Positions 14,301 to 26,561 of a stretch of 64,000 nt of DNA are shown one piece after another. The notes under the pieces are model-generated. The model was not told the DNA's origin. It saw nothing but the letters and a program-made list of their open reading frames with translations, and searched no databases. The stretch is from Scatophagus argus (Eukaryota > Chordata > Actinopteri > Scatophagidae), in contig NC_058508.1 of the NCBI RefSeq assembly GCF_020382885.2, positions 10,391,917 through 10,455,916 of the forward strand, given 5' to 3'. How positions within the stretch are numbered: position 1 is the first letter of the stretch; the number at the start of each line of letters is the position of its first letter. A program made the position numbers and the translations under genes.

Positions 14301-17300
14301 TTGATGCTACACGCTATAGTAATACATGACTTGTGCAATAGTTCTTGGGGCCCAGCTAAAAATACTGTAGTGGGGTACTTAAATCTTCTCCTCAGATGAT
14401 TGTGTTTGCTCAATATGCATAAAATGTGATACAAATCAAAATTATAACATTTAGCTAATATTGACTCCACTCACATTTAACGTGTTTGGATATTTTACAT
14501 CAAATGTAAAATAAAAATGTAAAATGTAAATTTGTGTGAATTTTTTTAATTTCACATACCAATAACAATCTGAATTGGCCTTGAATATTATCTTTCATTT
14601 CAGTTTTCAGGAGTTCGAACCACTGAAATCCACTAAATTATTGGAAAGAACTGCAAAACATAATATAAATTGATTTATGAATAGCGAATTTTATTTGTCA
14701 AGAGTTGGGAATGAAAATAACCGTTAATATTAATTATTAATATTAAATCTTTATGTTGGACTATTTTTAGGTTAGTACAGAAAACAAATATATTTTTTAC
14801 AGGCATAAGGAAAACAAATGCTTCACAATGTAATTAGATTAATTCAATCGCATGGTATTATTTCTGTAAATGTAATTATGTTCAAGTACCTGTATAGCAA
14901 TATATGTGTTATTCATTCTTAACAAAAATGAAACAGTAAATTGTGATTGCATCTGAACACTACACTTTGTGTATCTCACGTTCAGTATGTTTACCCAACT
15001 CAGTGAGAAAGATAAATACGGATAATAATTGTATTTAACCAGGCGCTATTTTTCCGCCAATTACTCCATAAAAGAAAATGTAACAGACTTGAATGATGTA
15101 ATACTGATTCTAATTAAACAACAAAATATCTGCGTACTGTATCTAAATGTGGATGTGAGAGAATAGTTATTTCTATGGCACTCCCATGGGCCCAGAGTCA
15201 GTTCACAACTAAATAAAGCTGCAGGTCATAATTCTAGCGAACGGTGAATCCACTGAGACTCATACATCTGGTGAATAAAAAAAAAACTGTTTGAATCTCC
15301 ATTCAGAAACATCAGTCAGTTAAATCCACTAAATTAACATGCATGTGGTAGCAGTTCTGTTGGCTGGGGCTTCTAATGAGTCAGTTGCAATTCATGTATA
15401 TTTTAATGAACTGGATATTTCTGAGTCATTTTCCTCATTGTGTTATGCAATAGGATTTACTTTAATGCTGACCATGAAACAGTCTGTGGAGGACAAACGG
15501 CACATTACTGAGAAGAGAACGTCTTAAAATTAGGGTTTTTTGCCAGTAACAGCTTGATATTCGTGATTTACATCAGTATAAAGCTATAAGATACACATTC
15601 GTTTTTTATGGTGATACAGTAGATGTTGAGGGTTGCTAGTGTGGACCTGTTGTGGCAAGAAAGATTTACAGCATGGAAGGAAGATGAAGGTTCAATGCAG
15701 AATTCAAAAGCAATACTTTAAAAGCCATGGGATAGGATAAAGGTATAGGACAGAGGCAAAATTACTTTTTTAAAAAAAAAAACCCAGTGAGGATATCCAA
15801 ACTGAAATTACTGGGCGTCACTCTGAAGGTTACTCGCTGGCAATGTTGTACGGCGTGTTAGGAACGAATTGTAACCAGTGCTATGGACAGATGACACATG
15901 GTGAGCTTAAATCCACCTTCACTAACTCCAGTATTAATTTTCTGTCAGTTATTTGCATAGAACGGCTTTATTAGGACCCATGTTACTACGGCACAGTTCA
16001 GTTTGGTTCATTTTTGTTCTGCCTTACCTGAGATGACCTCGTGATTGATACTGACATTGTCACTACAGCACAGAGTGAGGACATCCTCAGCACACTCAAG
16101 CTGTAGCACATCAGGTCTTTTAGGACCTAATCCATTCAAAGGATAATTAAACATGAACCAGGCAGAAATAACTAAACCTATATCAATACACAGGTGATTT
16201 AATAACTGATCATTAATATGACCCTTACTGGAATGACTTTCAATGGATGCAGTAGGTTTCGTCTTTGAAAGACTGACTGTAGCAGGTTATGAAAATCTCA
16301 AGATAGCATTTCATTATGAAATCAGTGTTGTTCCTTCCGCTAGCCTTAGCTTGGTTAGTGCTTTCACATTAAGTCACACAATAATATCATCTGTACTTCA
16401 ACCTTACTCAAACTTAACTGCAATTCACCAAATTATACAGAGGCCTGAAAGTATACCAGATTGCATTCCCTGGAGAGGGGGATAAAATGCTGTACTAGGT
16501 ACACCTCACACTTTATTACATTCCAATAAACACCAAAACCACAAAGCACAGCTTCACAAATGACCAATAAATTAAATCAACACCCTGCCACAGTCTTAAT
16601 AATTATCGAACATTATAAGCTTTGCAAACGTAGAAGTTATTGCAATGCTATTGTGTTCAATTACATTAAATCGTACCAGTGTTCATGTTACATGAAACTG
16701 CTCACAACAAGGTCTGTGGATTATCTTGTTATGACTTCTGGAAAGAGACATTGATGTTGAGTTTTTTTTTTGGGGGGGGTGCTTTAAACAGCTAAATGGA
16801 ATTGTGTGCTTTCCCTACTGTAATAAGCCAGAATGTCTTTTGTAACAAAAAAAATAAAAAAAAGGATCTTTCGCAAATTGATGGAAAGTTAAATCAAATC
16901 TATGAATGCACAACATCAAATTTCCTGCACACACTCCCTCTCTCTCTCACTAACACACGTCCATCATTTGGATGGTGAATAGACATGATTCAGAAGCACT
17001 ATAAGTAGCTCCTGCATTTCGCTGGAGCAGCCCAATTAGAGTGTGTAGTTATGTCACGACTCAAGCATCAGCATGGATCAATACAATCATTACTCCAATT
17101 TCCCCTCTTGTCATTAACACTCACAGAAACTTACTTCCACATTTGCATGCTTTCACACAGACATACACGAACCCTGCAAATGAAAATACCAAAATCACTC
17201 ACTATTTCTCCCCCAGAATGGTGCAATATGTGCTAGTTTCATGAAAGATGGAAATGCGGGGAAATGCTGGAAATTTAACACTGCCACACTCAGTAAGGGA

Positions 17301-18094
17301 TAGCACACACACACAGTTTGAAAAGGTGGCACATTCATTTAGTGGCACCTGCATCTTGTGTGATTAAGAGGAGGCACAAAATGGGGGAAAAAAAAATAGA
17401 TACTGTGTCAGTGCACAAGTTAATAGCCTACTGTACTCACATACCGTCTCTCTCTCTCTGACACCTGCTTCATGCTGATATGGGAGCTTGCCTGTGCATC
17501 ACTGCAAGGACACACACACACACACACACACATTGTGGCTGCTTATTTCCATCTCTCTCTTGGTCTCTCCCACCTTTCCTCCCCTCCCCCTACCACTCTC
17601 TCTCCTGTTTCTCTATACCGATGCAAGGCGCTGGGCCTACATGCTGACATCAGCAACCAGCAGCGCCCCCTACACACCCCCCAACCACTATCACCATCAC
17701 CACGACCAACACACACACACACACATCACAAACATACACATACACAGGGATCGTGTATCAAGAAAGCCACAAGCGACTGTTATTACTAACAAATGTGATT
17801 GATGGCGAGCAACAGCCTCGTAAAAAGGGCCACTGGTTCATGCCCCCTCCTCTTAATTAGCTATAACTTACATGTCCAGCATTTCCACTGTCACCTTCTG
17901 TAGCCTACCTCACACGGGCTTGTATTGATTCATTTCCATGTTACATCTTTTCCATTAGCATTTAACGACTTTAACTCCTGGAATGAGAAAATAAGAGTGA
18001 ACGATTCAATATTTGCACATTTGCCCTACCTGATATTCGGGCAAGGCCTACAGTGGCACCTCTTACTCACTGCACAGAGCCAGGTAAAGGATAT

Positions 18095-18426
18095 GGCCAT
18101 TCGGTGATCTTTTTGGCGTATTTTCTGACGAAGTTATCTTCACTGAAAATGAACAGCGAGCGGTTGACAGTGAAACAGTTCTGGCGCACGGGAATGGGGT
18201 TATAGAGGGCCATGGTCCGGGCTCTCTGCGCCATAGACTGCTTGTACATTCTCTGGGCCCCGGGTCCTCCAGGTGGACCGTGGCCGTGGCCGTGGCCATG
18301 GCCGTGGCCGTGACCGTGTCCGTGGCCGTGGGGTCCTCCTTGCCTGCTACCACCGCGACCACCCGGGCCCCCTCCGCCGGCACCCCCGCCATACCTGGCC
18401 GGTACCTCATCGCCGAACCGCGCCAT
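18095..18426 (-). CDS. cacna1a: Voltage-gated calcium channel alpha-1A, coding exon 1 (N-terminus)
   Basis: This exon encodes 110 residues plus two bases of the next codon. It opens [15 protein letters not shown], closely matching the mammalian alpha-1A start (MARFGDE-PARYGG) and unlike the alpha-1B or alpha-1E starts I recall. It continues through a Gly-rich segment, a 9-unit His-Gly repeat (residues 33-50) and the conserved block [20 protein letters not shown], ending [12 protein letters not shown]. This is the cytoplasmic N-terminus of the presynaptic P/Q-type channel. The start ATG (18426-18424) has A at -3 and G at +4; the open frame runs further upstream only through a TTG codon. The exon ends at GGCC just before an ATATCCTTT donor. 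Which teleost paralogue (aa or ab) cannot be told from this part. Confidence 0.93.
18277..18330 (-). repeat. cacna1a: In-frame GGCCAC hexamer repeat encoding (His-Gly)9
   Basis: Nine consecutive His-Gly codon pairs, mostly CAC GGC with one CAT, one GGA and two GGT variants, occupy residues 33-50 of the channel. The hexamer is imperfect at the DNA level, so the dipeptide is older than the latest expansion or is kept by selection. The human alpha-1A N-terminus that I recall is Gly-rich here but lacks this His run. Confidence 0.93.
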
Positions 18427-19588
18427 TCTCTGGACACCGAAAGCCAATCTTCACGAAGCAGTGGAGAAGGAAACCAATGCTCAGCTGTGCAGCCACACAA
18501 CATTACATCCCATCTGGATCAGAACGTCTCATATGCACAACGGGTTGTCTTGTAAAGCTTATGCTAAACACCTGCAGCCGGCCAGCAGTTATGCTGGTTT
18601 TAACAGACGAGGCCGCCCATGTACCGTCTCTCCTCTGTGCGTCTCTGCCAACGGCCAATTGTGGGTGTGAGGAAATTAAATGTGTGGTCGGTTGGCTGAC
18701 TGGTTGCACTGTAGCGTTGTGGTGTAGAGAGTCTCAGTCTTAGTCGGTTCTTATGTCAGTATCAAAACAGGCTTCGCCCCCAACATGAAGTCATGGGGAG
18801 ACTGTTAACATGAATGTTTCATGTTCTCCGTGGTTCATGCCTGTATCAGAGCGCACCACAGCCTCCTATACCTTTCCGGACCATTTATTTCTTTATTCTC
18901 GTGACAGCATGTAATGACAATCCAAACGCCTCTAATGTTACAGGCCTCAATAAATCAGACTGTCGAAAAAAAAATCTGAAAATAATTAACAGCCAAGACT
19001 GTCAGCGGTGTTCAGTTTGGCATATTGTAAACGGTAGCATCTCCGAAGACTTAAAAAGGCATTGAAAAGAGAAAAGCTACTAGTTATTTATTTATTTTTT
19101 GAAACATCCGCAATGTTTGGCACAGTGTGTGGCAATCATGTTGCTCCCGTTGTTTTACCAGCGCGCTCTGACAAGCCTTGAGACCAGGAAAATTGTGACA
19201 TTTGTTATGAAAGCATCTTATTTCAGAGTTCACAGTCTCGAGTAGAAAGGAGACAGAAAAATACCGTTTTCCTTTGAAATGTCGGTGTCATTGTTGAGCG
19301 CTGTAGATGAAATAATTTTCTCAAACGAATCCAATAGCACGATCCCTCGTTGAAAGCATCATCTTCTCTCAGTCACCTGCGCGACCATCCAGAGGCTGAA
19401 TAAGGGACACACGGACGACGTCGTCAAAGACAAGGATATGACGGCCGCTTCTCCGCCGTCTTACACCCTCTCATGATCTTGGTTTGGCTGTTCGAAGTGC
19501 AGCAGTGCCGAGAAAGTCCCTTACCATCCCCGCCCCGAAAAGTCTACCTTTCGTCCGCACAGATAAGCCCAAATGTCCTGGCAGAGCG

Positions 19589-19639
<51 letters not shown>

Positions 19640-19830
19640 ATTGGAGTAGGGTAGAGCGTTCCTCAAGGCTTCCTCTCTTCTCGTCCAGCGGCCCCAAGGG
19701 GAGGAGGAGACGGACGGACGGACGGATGGATAGGTGGATCGGTGAATGGAAGGAGACACATATAAAAGGGAGGTGACCGGGCGTTTTTTTCAGGCCGGAG
19801 GCTACCTGCAAATTAAATAAATCGCACCGC
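18427..19830 (-). promoter_or_regulatory. cacna1a: Putative cacna1a 5' UTR and promoter region
   Basis: This region lies directly upstream of the channel start codon. It has CpG-containing stretches (19370-19560, 19690-19830) and a (CT)22 tract at 19594-19637, which reads as a GA repeat on the channel's sense strand. No transcription start can be fixed. On the plus strand a TATAAAAG box at 19763-19770 could drive divergent transcription away from the channel. No second gene was recognised here. Confidence 0.45.
19594..19637. repeat. (CT)22 / GAGA tract
   Basis: A perfect CT dinucleotide run in the presumed cacna1a promoter/5' UTR. It produces an Arg-Glu repeat in one frame and Ser-Leu in another, neither of which should be read as protein. 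Confidence 0.95.
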
Positions 19831-22800
19831 GCGCGCGAAATCGATGTCTTTCAGATTGTGTGAACTATATGAGCGTCTGTTCGGTTCTGCAGCCGCAGCA
19901 CATGACGCACGCAGCTCGTCAAACTTCCAGACGTAGGCCTATGACACGGACAGAGGGATGGGGTATCGCCTGTTATTTTAAGGTGCTTTTTGCTATACTC
20001 CAGTTGAACTGGACCCCCGCACAGCGTTCAACTCCTTGTCAATTCCAAATAATGCGTAAAATAGCCTGTTGGCTCAGAGGATGAGCTGAGCTGACACAGT
20101 GTTTCTCATTTCCTTCCTTCCATCTTTGTATAACGGTATTTCATAAAGACCCAGTAAGTATGCTTATTATAGCCAGATGTGCGTGCGTGCGCGCGTGTGT
20201 GTGCGTGTGGCGGAAGGTAGGGTGTTGGCATCATGCAGCTCGTGCAAAGATACAGCTGCATCCCAAGCTGACAATGACTGCGCGCACACGGACGCGTGCG
20301 TAGAGTAAACGCGCAGCAAAGTGCGCGCGCGCGAGTCTGTGAGTGTTTGTTAGGGAAGGTGGAGGGGGGAGGCTATTCTTAGCAACAGACATTTGGAAAT
20401 TAATGGACGAAGAGAGCTCTTTCCTCCCTCCCTCCCTCCCTACCCGAAACCAAGTCGAGAATCCTCTCCTCTCCTTTCCTCCTCAGAGCAAACAAGGGCA
20501 CGGTGGATGGACAGTACCGAAAGATAATAAAAAAAAACTGCAGTCTTTTTTTTTTTCTTATGAATTTTCACACCTGTCTTTTTATAGGTACGACATTTCA
20601 GATTTCAAAGTGGATCCTCTAAAGATTCAGTTTCAGTCTGACTACCGACTGTATTTCCATCTTTGAATGGACAGGGTGATTATATTGGATTTTTCTGGTT
20701 CCCGAGAGTGTAGAAAGATGGTACAGAGTGGTCTCATAGTCAATGAAAGTCATGAGTCACTCACTACACCGTGAGCAAAGCACTGGTGCCACGTTATGTT
20801 AAGCCCCGGAGAAGAGGAGCGGAAGACTGCAGCCCACAACATCACAGGACAAAATTCTCTTAAGCTATTATGTGACCTAATTGATTGACTCCAGAAATAG
20901 CCTTCTGTGTGAATGGGAAATGATCGTTCATATACAGATTTAAGGGTGACTGAGGGAATTAATTCTCCTGTCCAACAAAGTGGATCGGGAGAGAAAGCTT
21001 GCGCGTGCCAACGCCAATCGATAACTGCACGACCTTAAACGTCCATCCGATATGTCAGAAAGGGATCGTTTTGCTTCGTGTCCACTTAAGCATGGCTTCC
21101 CAGCCGCGAGAGAGAGTGTGGCCCCACCGCAAGGGCGTGCAAGAACACAAATTTTAATTCCTGATTATGACCAAATAGATAGATGGAACAGAAATACTGA
21201 TAAGGACTGCATCGCAAAGTGCGAGATACTGTTAACTTTACTGGTGCCAGTTAAAGACCATGGACAGCAGCACAAAATCTGCACCATAACGTCATGTCGT
21301 GGACATGTCAGGACCACGGAGAGCGGCCTCGATAAGACACATGGCCGGAGTTTGGGGTGGTGGAGCGACTGAGGGGGTCGATGTCACACTGTCGTTTGTC
21401 ACCTGTGCACAGTTACTGGATGATAGATGTCACCTTTCCCCAACAGGTACACCGCCAGGCCCAACCGGGACTCCGGTGGTCTCTTAGCCTCTCTAAAGCA
21501 AGTGGAACAAGCCTGTCTAACCAGTTACTCCCCTGACTATAGGAGCCTCCCTACACATCGACATGGCTGATGCTAAAATGTGCAACCCCAGTTCCAAAAA
21601 CGCTGAGAGGATGTGTAAAACGTGAACAGAATGCAGTGATGTGCATACAAACCGTGTTTAATGGTAGAGTGCATGCAGTCATATCCTTTTTACAATCAGC
21701 ACAAGGTGGTGAACCTCGTCTTTCAGGATGCCCCTTTCACACCCAGTCATGAAACTATCACCTGTTACCAGGCAACCTGTTTACCTGTGCAATTTCCCAA
21801 ACACATGTTTTTGTTTGTTTGTTTTAGCTGTATACTATTTTTCCAGTCTTTTGTTGCCTTTGTCCAAATGTGTTTGAATTGTGTTCATCAAATTCAACAC
21901 TAGATAAAGCTGATACGGTACAATTTAAAATATGTTTTTGTACTGTTTTAATTGACCGTATGTCAAAAAGGAATTAGAAAGTGATCACATTTTGCTTAAT
22001 TTATGTTTAACACAATGTCCCTGGTTTTCTTTGGAATCGAGGTTGACAACTTTTAAAACTGAGAACAAAAATGTTTAAAAAAAAGATTTTAACAAATACT
22101 GAATTACTGAATGTACTGATTAGAACGGTGACATTTTACAATATGGTGTATGGTTTATTTGTTTGCTAGTTTATTTATTTATTTTAAATTTGAATGATGT
22201 TGCACTTGTTAACACTGGTATGTTGAAATGCTAGTTTGTCAAACATGGGCTCATCTCCTTGGTTGTTTTATCATGCGAATGTGTGTGTTTACACTTGTGT
22301 GTGATGATCTGTGAAATCATCCGCTGGCCTCTGGAGCTGGAGGCTTTGAGGAGCAGCAGCCTTCTGTCCAAACCTGCTTTTTCCATGCAACCAGCAACAA
22401 GAAGCACTGAAGAGCGGCAGCTTCAAGGCCACCCACGCATTAAACATCGTTACCTCACAAGAACACATATTAGAAGAGACAGAGATACATGACAAGTATT
22501 TGGCTGAGAAAAATACCTCAACATGATAGGCCATCTTCGTTCTAGGGCTGTGTCTCTGTGAGGGAGTTTAAATTGTAGTCCACATCTGACTGAAACCACA
22601 CGGCAGAAGAGGAGTATACACATATAATAAAAGACCCATTCTTGAGTATGCAAGTTAATGGGTTGAAGTTGATAATGGTTTTGAGAAGAAGGCAGGTGGA
22701 ACAGGATGTTTGGTCTTTCAGTATGTGGGACCGTGACTCAGTGACTTTGAATCAGTCATGTTTTATGTCTTTACTTTCAACTTCCTGTTGAAAGCAATGC

Positions 22801-23887
22801 AGTGCTTATGCTTTTTGAAAGCATGCTCAGGTTGTAGACCATTGGAATATTTCAGAAAAAATGTGTGATTCATTTAAGATAATGTTTCACATTGTGTTTG
22901 GATGCTGAAATCTATGAGGAATCAGTAGCAATGAAAAGCATACCTTTTAAAGTAAATGTAATGATTCAGCACAAGAGGAAGAAGAAAATAATCAAACTTA
23001 ACTCAAGCAAACAATCCTAACAGGACTGAGAATTATCTACTACCACCACATAAGCTAAAGTATGTTAAGATTTGGATATGCCTATATTTTGTACATCTAA
23101 ATATATCACTAACTATGATGGAAACACAGGCTTTGCTGCAAGTTTTTAATATGCTTACAAACATTTATTCCATCTCCGGAGATTAAAGGATTGTTCTCTG
23201 TTGTTTTTCTTTCTCCGTCAGATGTTCAAATGGTGGGTAGCTGTGAGGCTGGTGCTCTGAGGCGAGGGCCTAAAAAGGAGTGTCGTGACTCAATGATTCA
23301 TAAAGCTGAATAATTCAGTGGCTGGATGCATGTAGAGCACTCCGCCCCTGCTGAACCCGGTCCTCCACAGACCCAATGCAGACTTCTATGTAAACCGCTG
23401 CAAGACTGGTCCACATCATACACAACAAATTAACAAACTCATGACTTTTGAAAATTCATGACTTACTATAGTATGTGTCAAAATGATATTTTGATATTGC
23501 TACAACATAACGAGAGAGAAAATCAAGGTAAGTAAAGGTTCAAGTGTCCAGCCAAAGGAAACTGGGTCAGGTGCTGTGTTTAGTTTAGTTTTGGGTCTAA
23601 CTAGCAAAGAGGCAGTCTTACACATAGTTTGTGCACCGAAAATGATGCGATGAGCATGTGGGACACTAATAAGCAACTCTGGTGGTGGACTGAGGGTAGT
23701 CATTAGCTGAACATACTTACACACACCATGGTGAAGATTCTGTAGTGATGGCTTCAGCTTGTCCTTAGACTTGTAATTTTCTCTTGAACTGCATGAGACA
23801 GTCTGGTGGACCGGACAGGACAGACAGACAGAGAGACAGGTACGTACACTCACTGCGAGACGCCAACTCCCCTTTCACTGCTTTTTC

Positions 23888-23990
23888 AAATCAGAAATCA
23901 GAAATCAGAAATCAGAAATCAGAAAAGACTTTATTGCCATGTAAGTGAAGAGGTTTCACATTACTAGGAATTTGTCTTGGTGATTGGTGC
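23888..23990 (-). repeat. Interspersed repeat 3' end with heptamer tail
   Basis: Five perfect AAATCAG heptamers (23888-23922) are followed by AAAGACTTTATTGCCATG and 'ggaatttgtcttggtgattg'. That non-repeated block resembles a common fish interspersed element that ends in a short tandem tail. Read on the minus strand, the heptamers are at the 3' end, as in non-LTR retrotransposons. Family identity is from memory. Confidence 0.55.
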
Positions 23991-25696
23991 ATACATAGAA
24001 CATAACAGTAACATATAATTGAAGAATAAAATAAAATAAAAAAAATAAAAAATAATAAAAAATAATAAAAATAAAATAGAATAAGGTAACACAAACTGTG
24101 AAATGTAAAATCTGTGGAGATTTTCCTTCAAAGTGTGTCTCATCTCACACCCCTTTCCCCAAATTAATTTCTATTCTTTATGTTAAAACAAAAATATGAT
24201 CTCTTTGCCCCACCAGTGCTGAGGTACTCTCCTCAATGCTCAATGCTACAAAAAAGAACAATCTGTCCTACTTCATTTGTTTTTCAGGATTTTATGATGC
24301 ATAAAAATCTTATGGGAATTTTGACTTCTTGTTGCTTATCACTGCACAGTATAATGGCAGACAGGTTCTACACATGCCACTGCCAAGTATTTTTCTGGCT
24401 ATTTTCAGTTTAATTGCATGTTTCAACAGAAGGGATAATGATGCCTCCAGGACAGGCTGACCGATGATCATGCAGTGAATCGTAGAAGCTTTAAATGAGT
24501 GCACCAACTGGGAATTAGAATATGAACCCAAAACACTCATCATGGCTGGATGAATGTAATGCTGGGGGCAGCAACATGGCATCTAACAATGAAATGGGCA
24601 TCACATCAGTTGTGTGTGTGTGTGTGTTGGAGGAGAAGTGTGTGTGTGTGTGTGGAGGGGGGTTATTGTGGATGCTCACTGACCGAGACCAACAGCCGGC
24701 TCACAGAAGGAGCACTAATAATCCTTGTAGGCCCATATATGTGCAGTGGGTGCGTGGCTGTGCATGCTGCATGTACATGCTCATGCCCTCATGTATCAAA
24801 AGTAAAATTTCCCACACACGTGTGTTAAAGTATGGTGACTATAGGCCAAAGTGTAATTGACAAAAACACACCCACGTCCACATTGGAAGTTGTCTGCCTA
24901 ATGAAATAAGCAAACTGCATTTTGAAACATCTAGAGTTATTAACCTAATCACAGGTAGGGTAACCCAGCTTCTTTCTCATTCTTTTTCTCAATCTCTTTC
25001 TGGATCCCTGATAGTTACTTTTTTTTCTTTTCTTTTTTAAGATCTGGTCTGATCTGATATTGAATTGAAACATCATCTTTCCCTGTAAACCACTAGTTCA
25101 CTAACAAGGGGTTCATCGGAATACAAAGCACATGAGAGAGCTGTCCTGTCCTTAGTGGTAGGTATATAGGTCAATTTTTTTTTCTTTTATTTATTTATTT
25201 TTTTTCTGGGGGAATCTCTAGTGAGGATGAAGTCACTGTTTTAACTGCTCTCAGAACTTTTGGCTCTCTCTTTTTTCATGCTCCATTTCTTTTGTAACTC
25301 TGTAAATGTTTTAAATAAGGTCCTCCCTCACCTTTCACTGTGTGGGTCCTCATGTGACAAAGAAAAATAAAAGAATCTCTATTCCCCATATTAATTAACT
25401 GAATTCTGCATCAACTGCTTACTTTTGCTGTTTATCTATTGTTTTCATTTCCTTAATAATTTCTTCTGCTTTTTTTATTAAATAAACATGCCTTTATTTA
25501 TTTGATTCATTATCATTCATCTGTGATTTTTTCTTGTCCGATTATGACGGATGCTGTTACTCAGGTATAATACACATTGGACAATTAAGATATTAATTTA
25601 TATTAAAAATAGAGAAGTTATTAATCTGAACATGATCCAGGTGTTTGCAATCAGACATTCCCTGCACCATGTAATGTAGTGCTAACCTGCAAAAAT

Positions 25697-25733
25697 ACTA
25701 CTACTACTACTAATAATAATAATAATAATAATA
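25697..25733. repeat. (ACT)n/(AAT)n trinucleotide microsatellite
   Basis: A few ACT units pass directly into about eight AAT units, in the intergenic region upstream of alkbh7. Confidence 0.9.
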
Positions 25734-26413
25734 AGGCCTTTGTGAGTGTACGCTGAAAATGTGCGGTGGACAATCACAGATCGCACTCACAATCATCAGT
25801 GTTCACTGCCCTCCAGTGGTCAGCGTGCAGAATTACAACATCTGCATTCGCTCCTTACTACGTGACGCTTTTTATTGAGTCTTCATATCCCAAAGCTATG
25901 AGAGCAAAAGAGCAAAGAGAAAGCTTGCACTCAATTGGCTTCTTTTGTGGCAGAGCATTGCACGCAGGCCTGTGAGCCTGCACATAAAGATAATATATCT
26001 ATACACAGATATACTGAGCTTTGGGGCAAAAATAGAATCAACTGTTATTGACAGCCATTAGGCTACAGTTTGTCAGCACTGACCATTGTTGTCTGTTTCT
26101 TTAGCCTCGACAGTTAAGGATAATAATAATATGATATTACACTATTTTATATGAGTCAAAGTTGACAAGTGTATACATGGGGTGTCTTACAAAAGTCAAC
26201 CACACAAAAGGTCATTTAGAGAAATTCGTAACGTTACATGTCACCTTCCCAAGGTTACTCCACTCCAAGCTATAAGTCAGGCGACAGAGTTCAGACATTT
26301 CGACTGTTTACAAATACTGTATACGCTAAACATAACATTTAGATTGACAAACGAGGTTTTTATTTCTATTTTTATTCCTCAGTCTCAGCAGAGAAATCAT
26401 TCGCGTATTTTAC

Positions 26414-26465
26414 TGCCGGAAGACTACGCGCCCCAGAATGCATTGCGCTACCAACATGGCGCCAC
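26414..26465 (+). promoter_or_regulatory. alkbh7: alkbh7 core promoter with ETS, ZNF143/THAP11 and YY1-like motifs
   Basis: Within 50 bp, and about 100-150 bp upstream of the alkbh7 ATG, lie three motifs. A CCGGAAG ETS site is at 26416-26422. A long match to the ZNF143/THAP11 element (ACTAC...CCCAGAATGCATTGCG) is at 26423-26447. A CAACATGGCGCC box at 26452-26463 resembles YY1 sites. This set is typical of TATA-less housekeeping promoters. The ATG inside the YY1-like box is out of context and unlikely to be used. Confidence 0.7.
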
Positions 26466-26561
26466 ACATAAAAGCTCGACTTCTATAAACAAGACCAAAA
26501 AGCAGCTTAACGTAAACAGGACTGCGTAGCGAGGTTGGCTAATAACATTTCAGGGAGGAGG

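Larger units (their letters stand above)
5100..18094 (-). other. cacna1a: cacna1a intron 1, U12-type AT-AC, about 13 kb
   Basis: On the minus strand the intron opens with ATATCCTTT immediately after exon 1 and closes with AC at 5101-5100. The branch-site consensus TTCCTTGAC lies at 5121-5113, with its adenine 14 nt from the end. These are the hallmark signals of an AT-AC intron removed by the minor spliceosome. The interior is non-coding: many CA/TG and CT/GA microsatellites, a 23-nt G homopolymer (5778-5800) and purine-rich stretches (7900-8300, 11560-11780). A 161-codon open frame at 13684-14169 has no protein-like character. No other gene was recognised in the 13 kb. Confidence 0.9.
19831..26400. 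other. Intergenic region between cacna1a and alkbh7
   Basis: About 6.5 kb without a convincing coding exon. It holds a CG-rich alternating purine-pyrimidine stretch near 20180-20340, AT-rich DNA around 21900-22200, a repeat tail at 23888-23990, a TG-rich stretch at 24610-24665, T-rich stretches near 25020 and 25170, and a trinucleotide run near 25697-25733. Open frames of 60-117 codons here have no recognisable protein character. Confidence 0.7.

Noticed and set aside
18070-18094. Conventional GTGAGTAAG donor downstream of cacna1a exon 1
   Set aside because: Using it would add an unconserved YPLPGSV-type tail, and exon 2 has no AG acceptor in a compatible phase. The AT-AC join restores the family sequence exactly.
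18273-18743. 156-codon plus-strand frame overlapping the channel's first exon
   Set aside because: Its Arg-Gly repeat is the complement of the His-Gly codons of cacna1a exon 1. The minus-strand frame is the conserved one.
19521-19811. Arg-Glu repeat protein upstream of cacna1a
   Set aside because: It is produced solely by the (CT)22 tract and lies in the presumed promoter.
23888-23922. Five short direct repeats, superficially array-like
   Set aside because: These are contiguous heptamers without spacers at the end of an interspersed repeat, in a vertebrate genome. It is not a CRISPR array.
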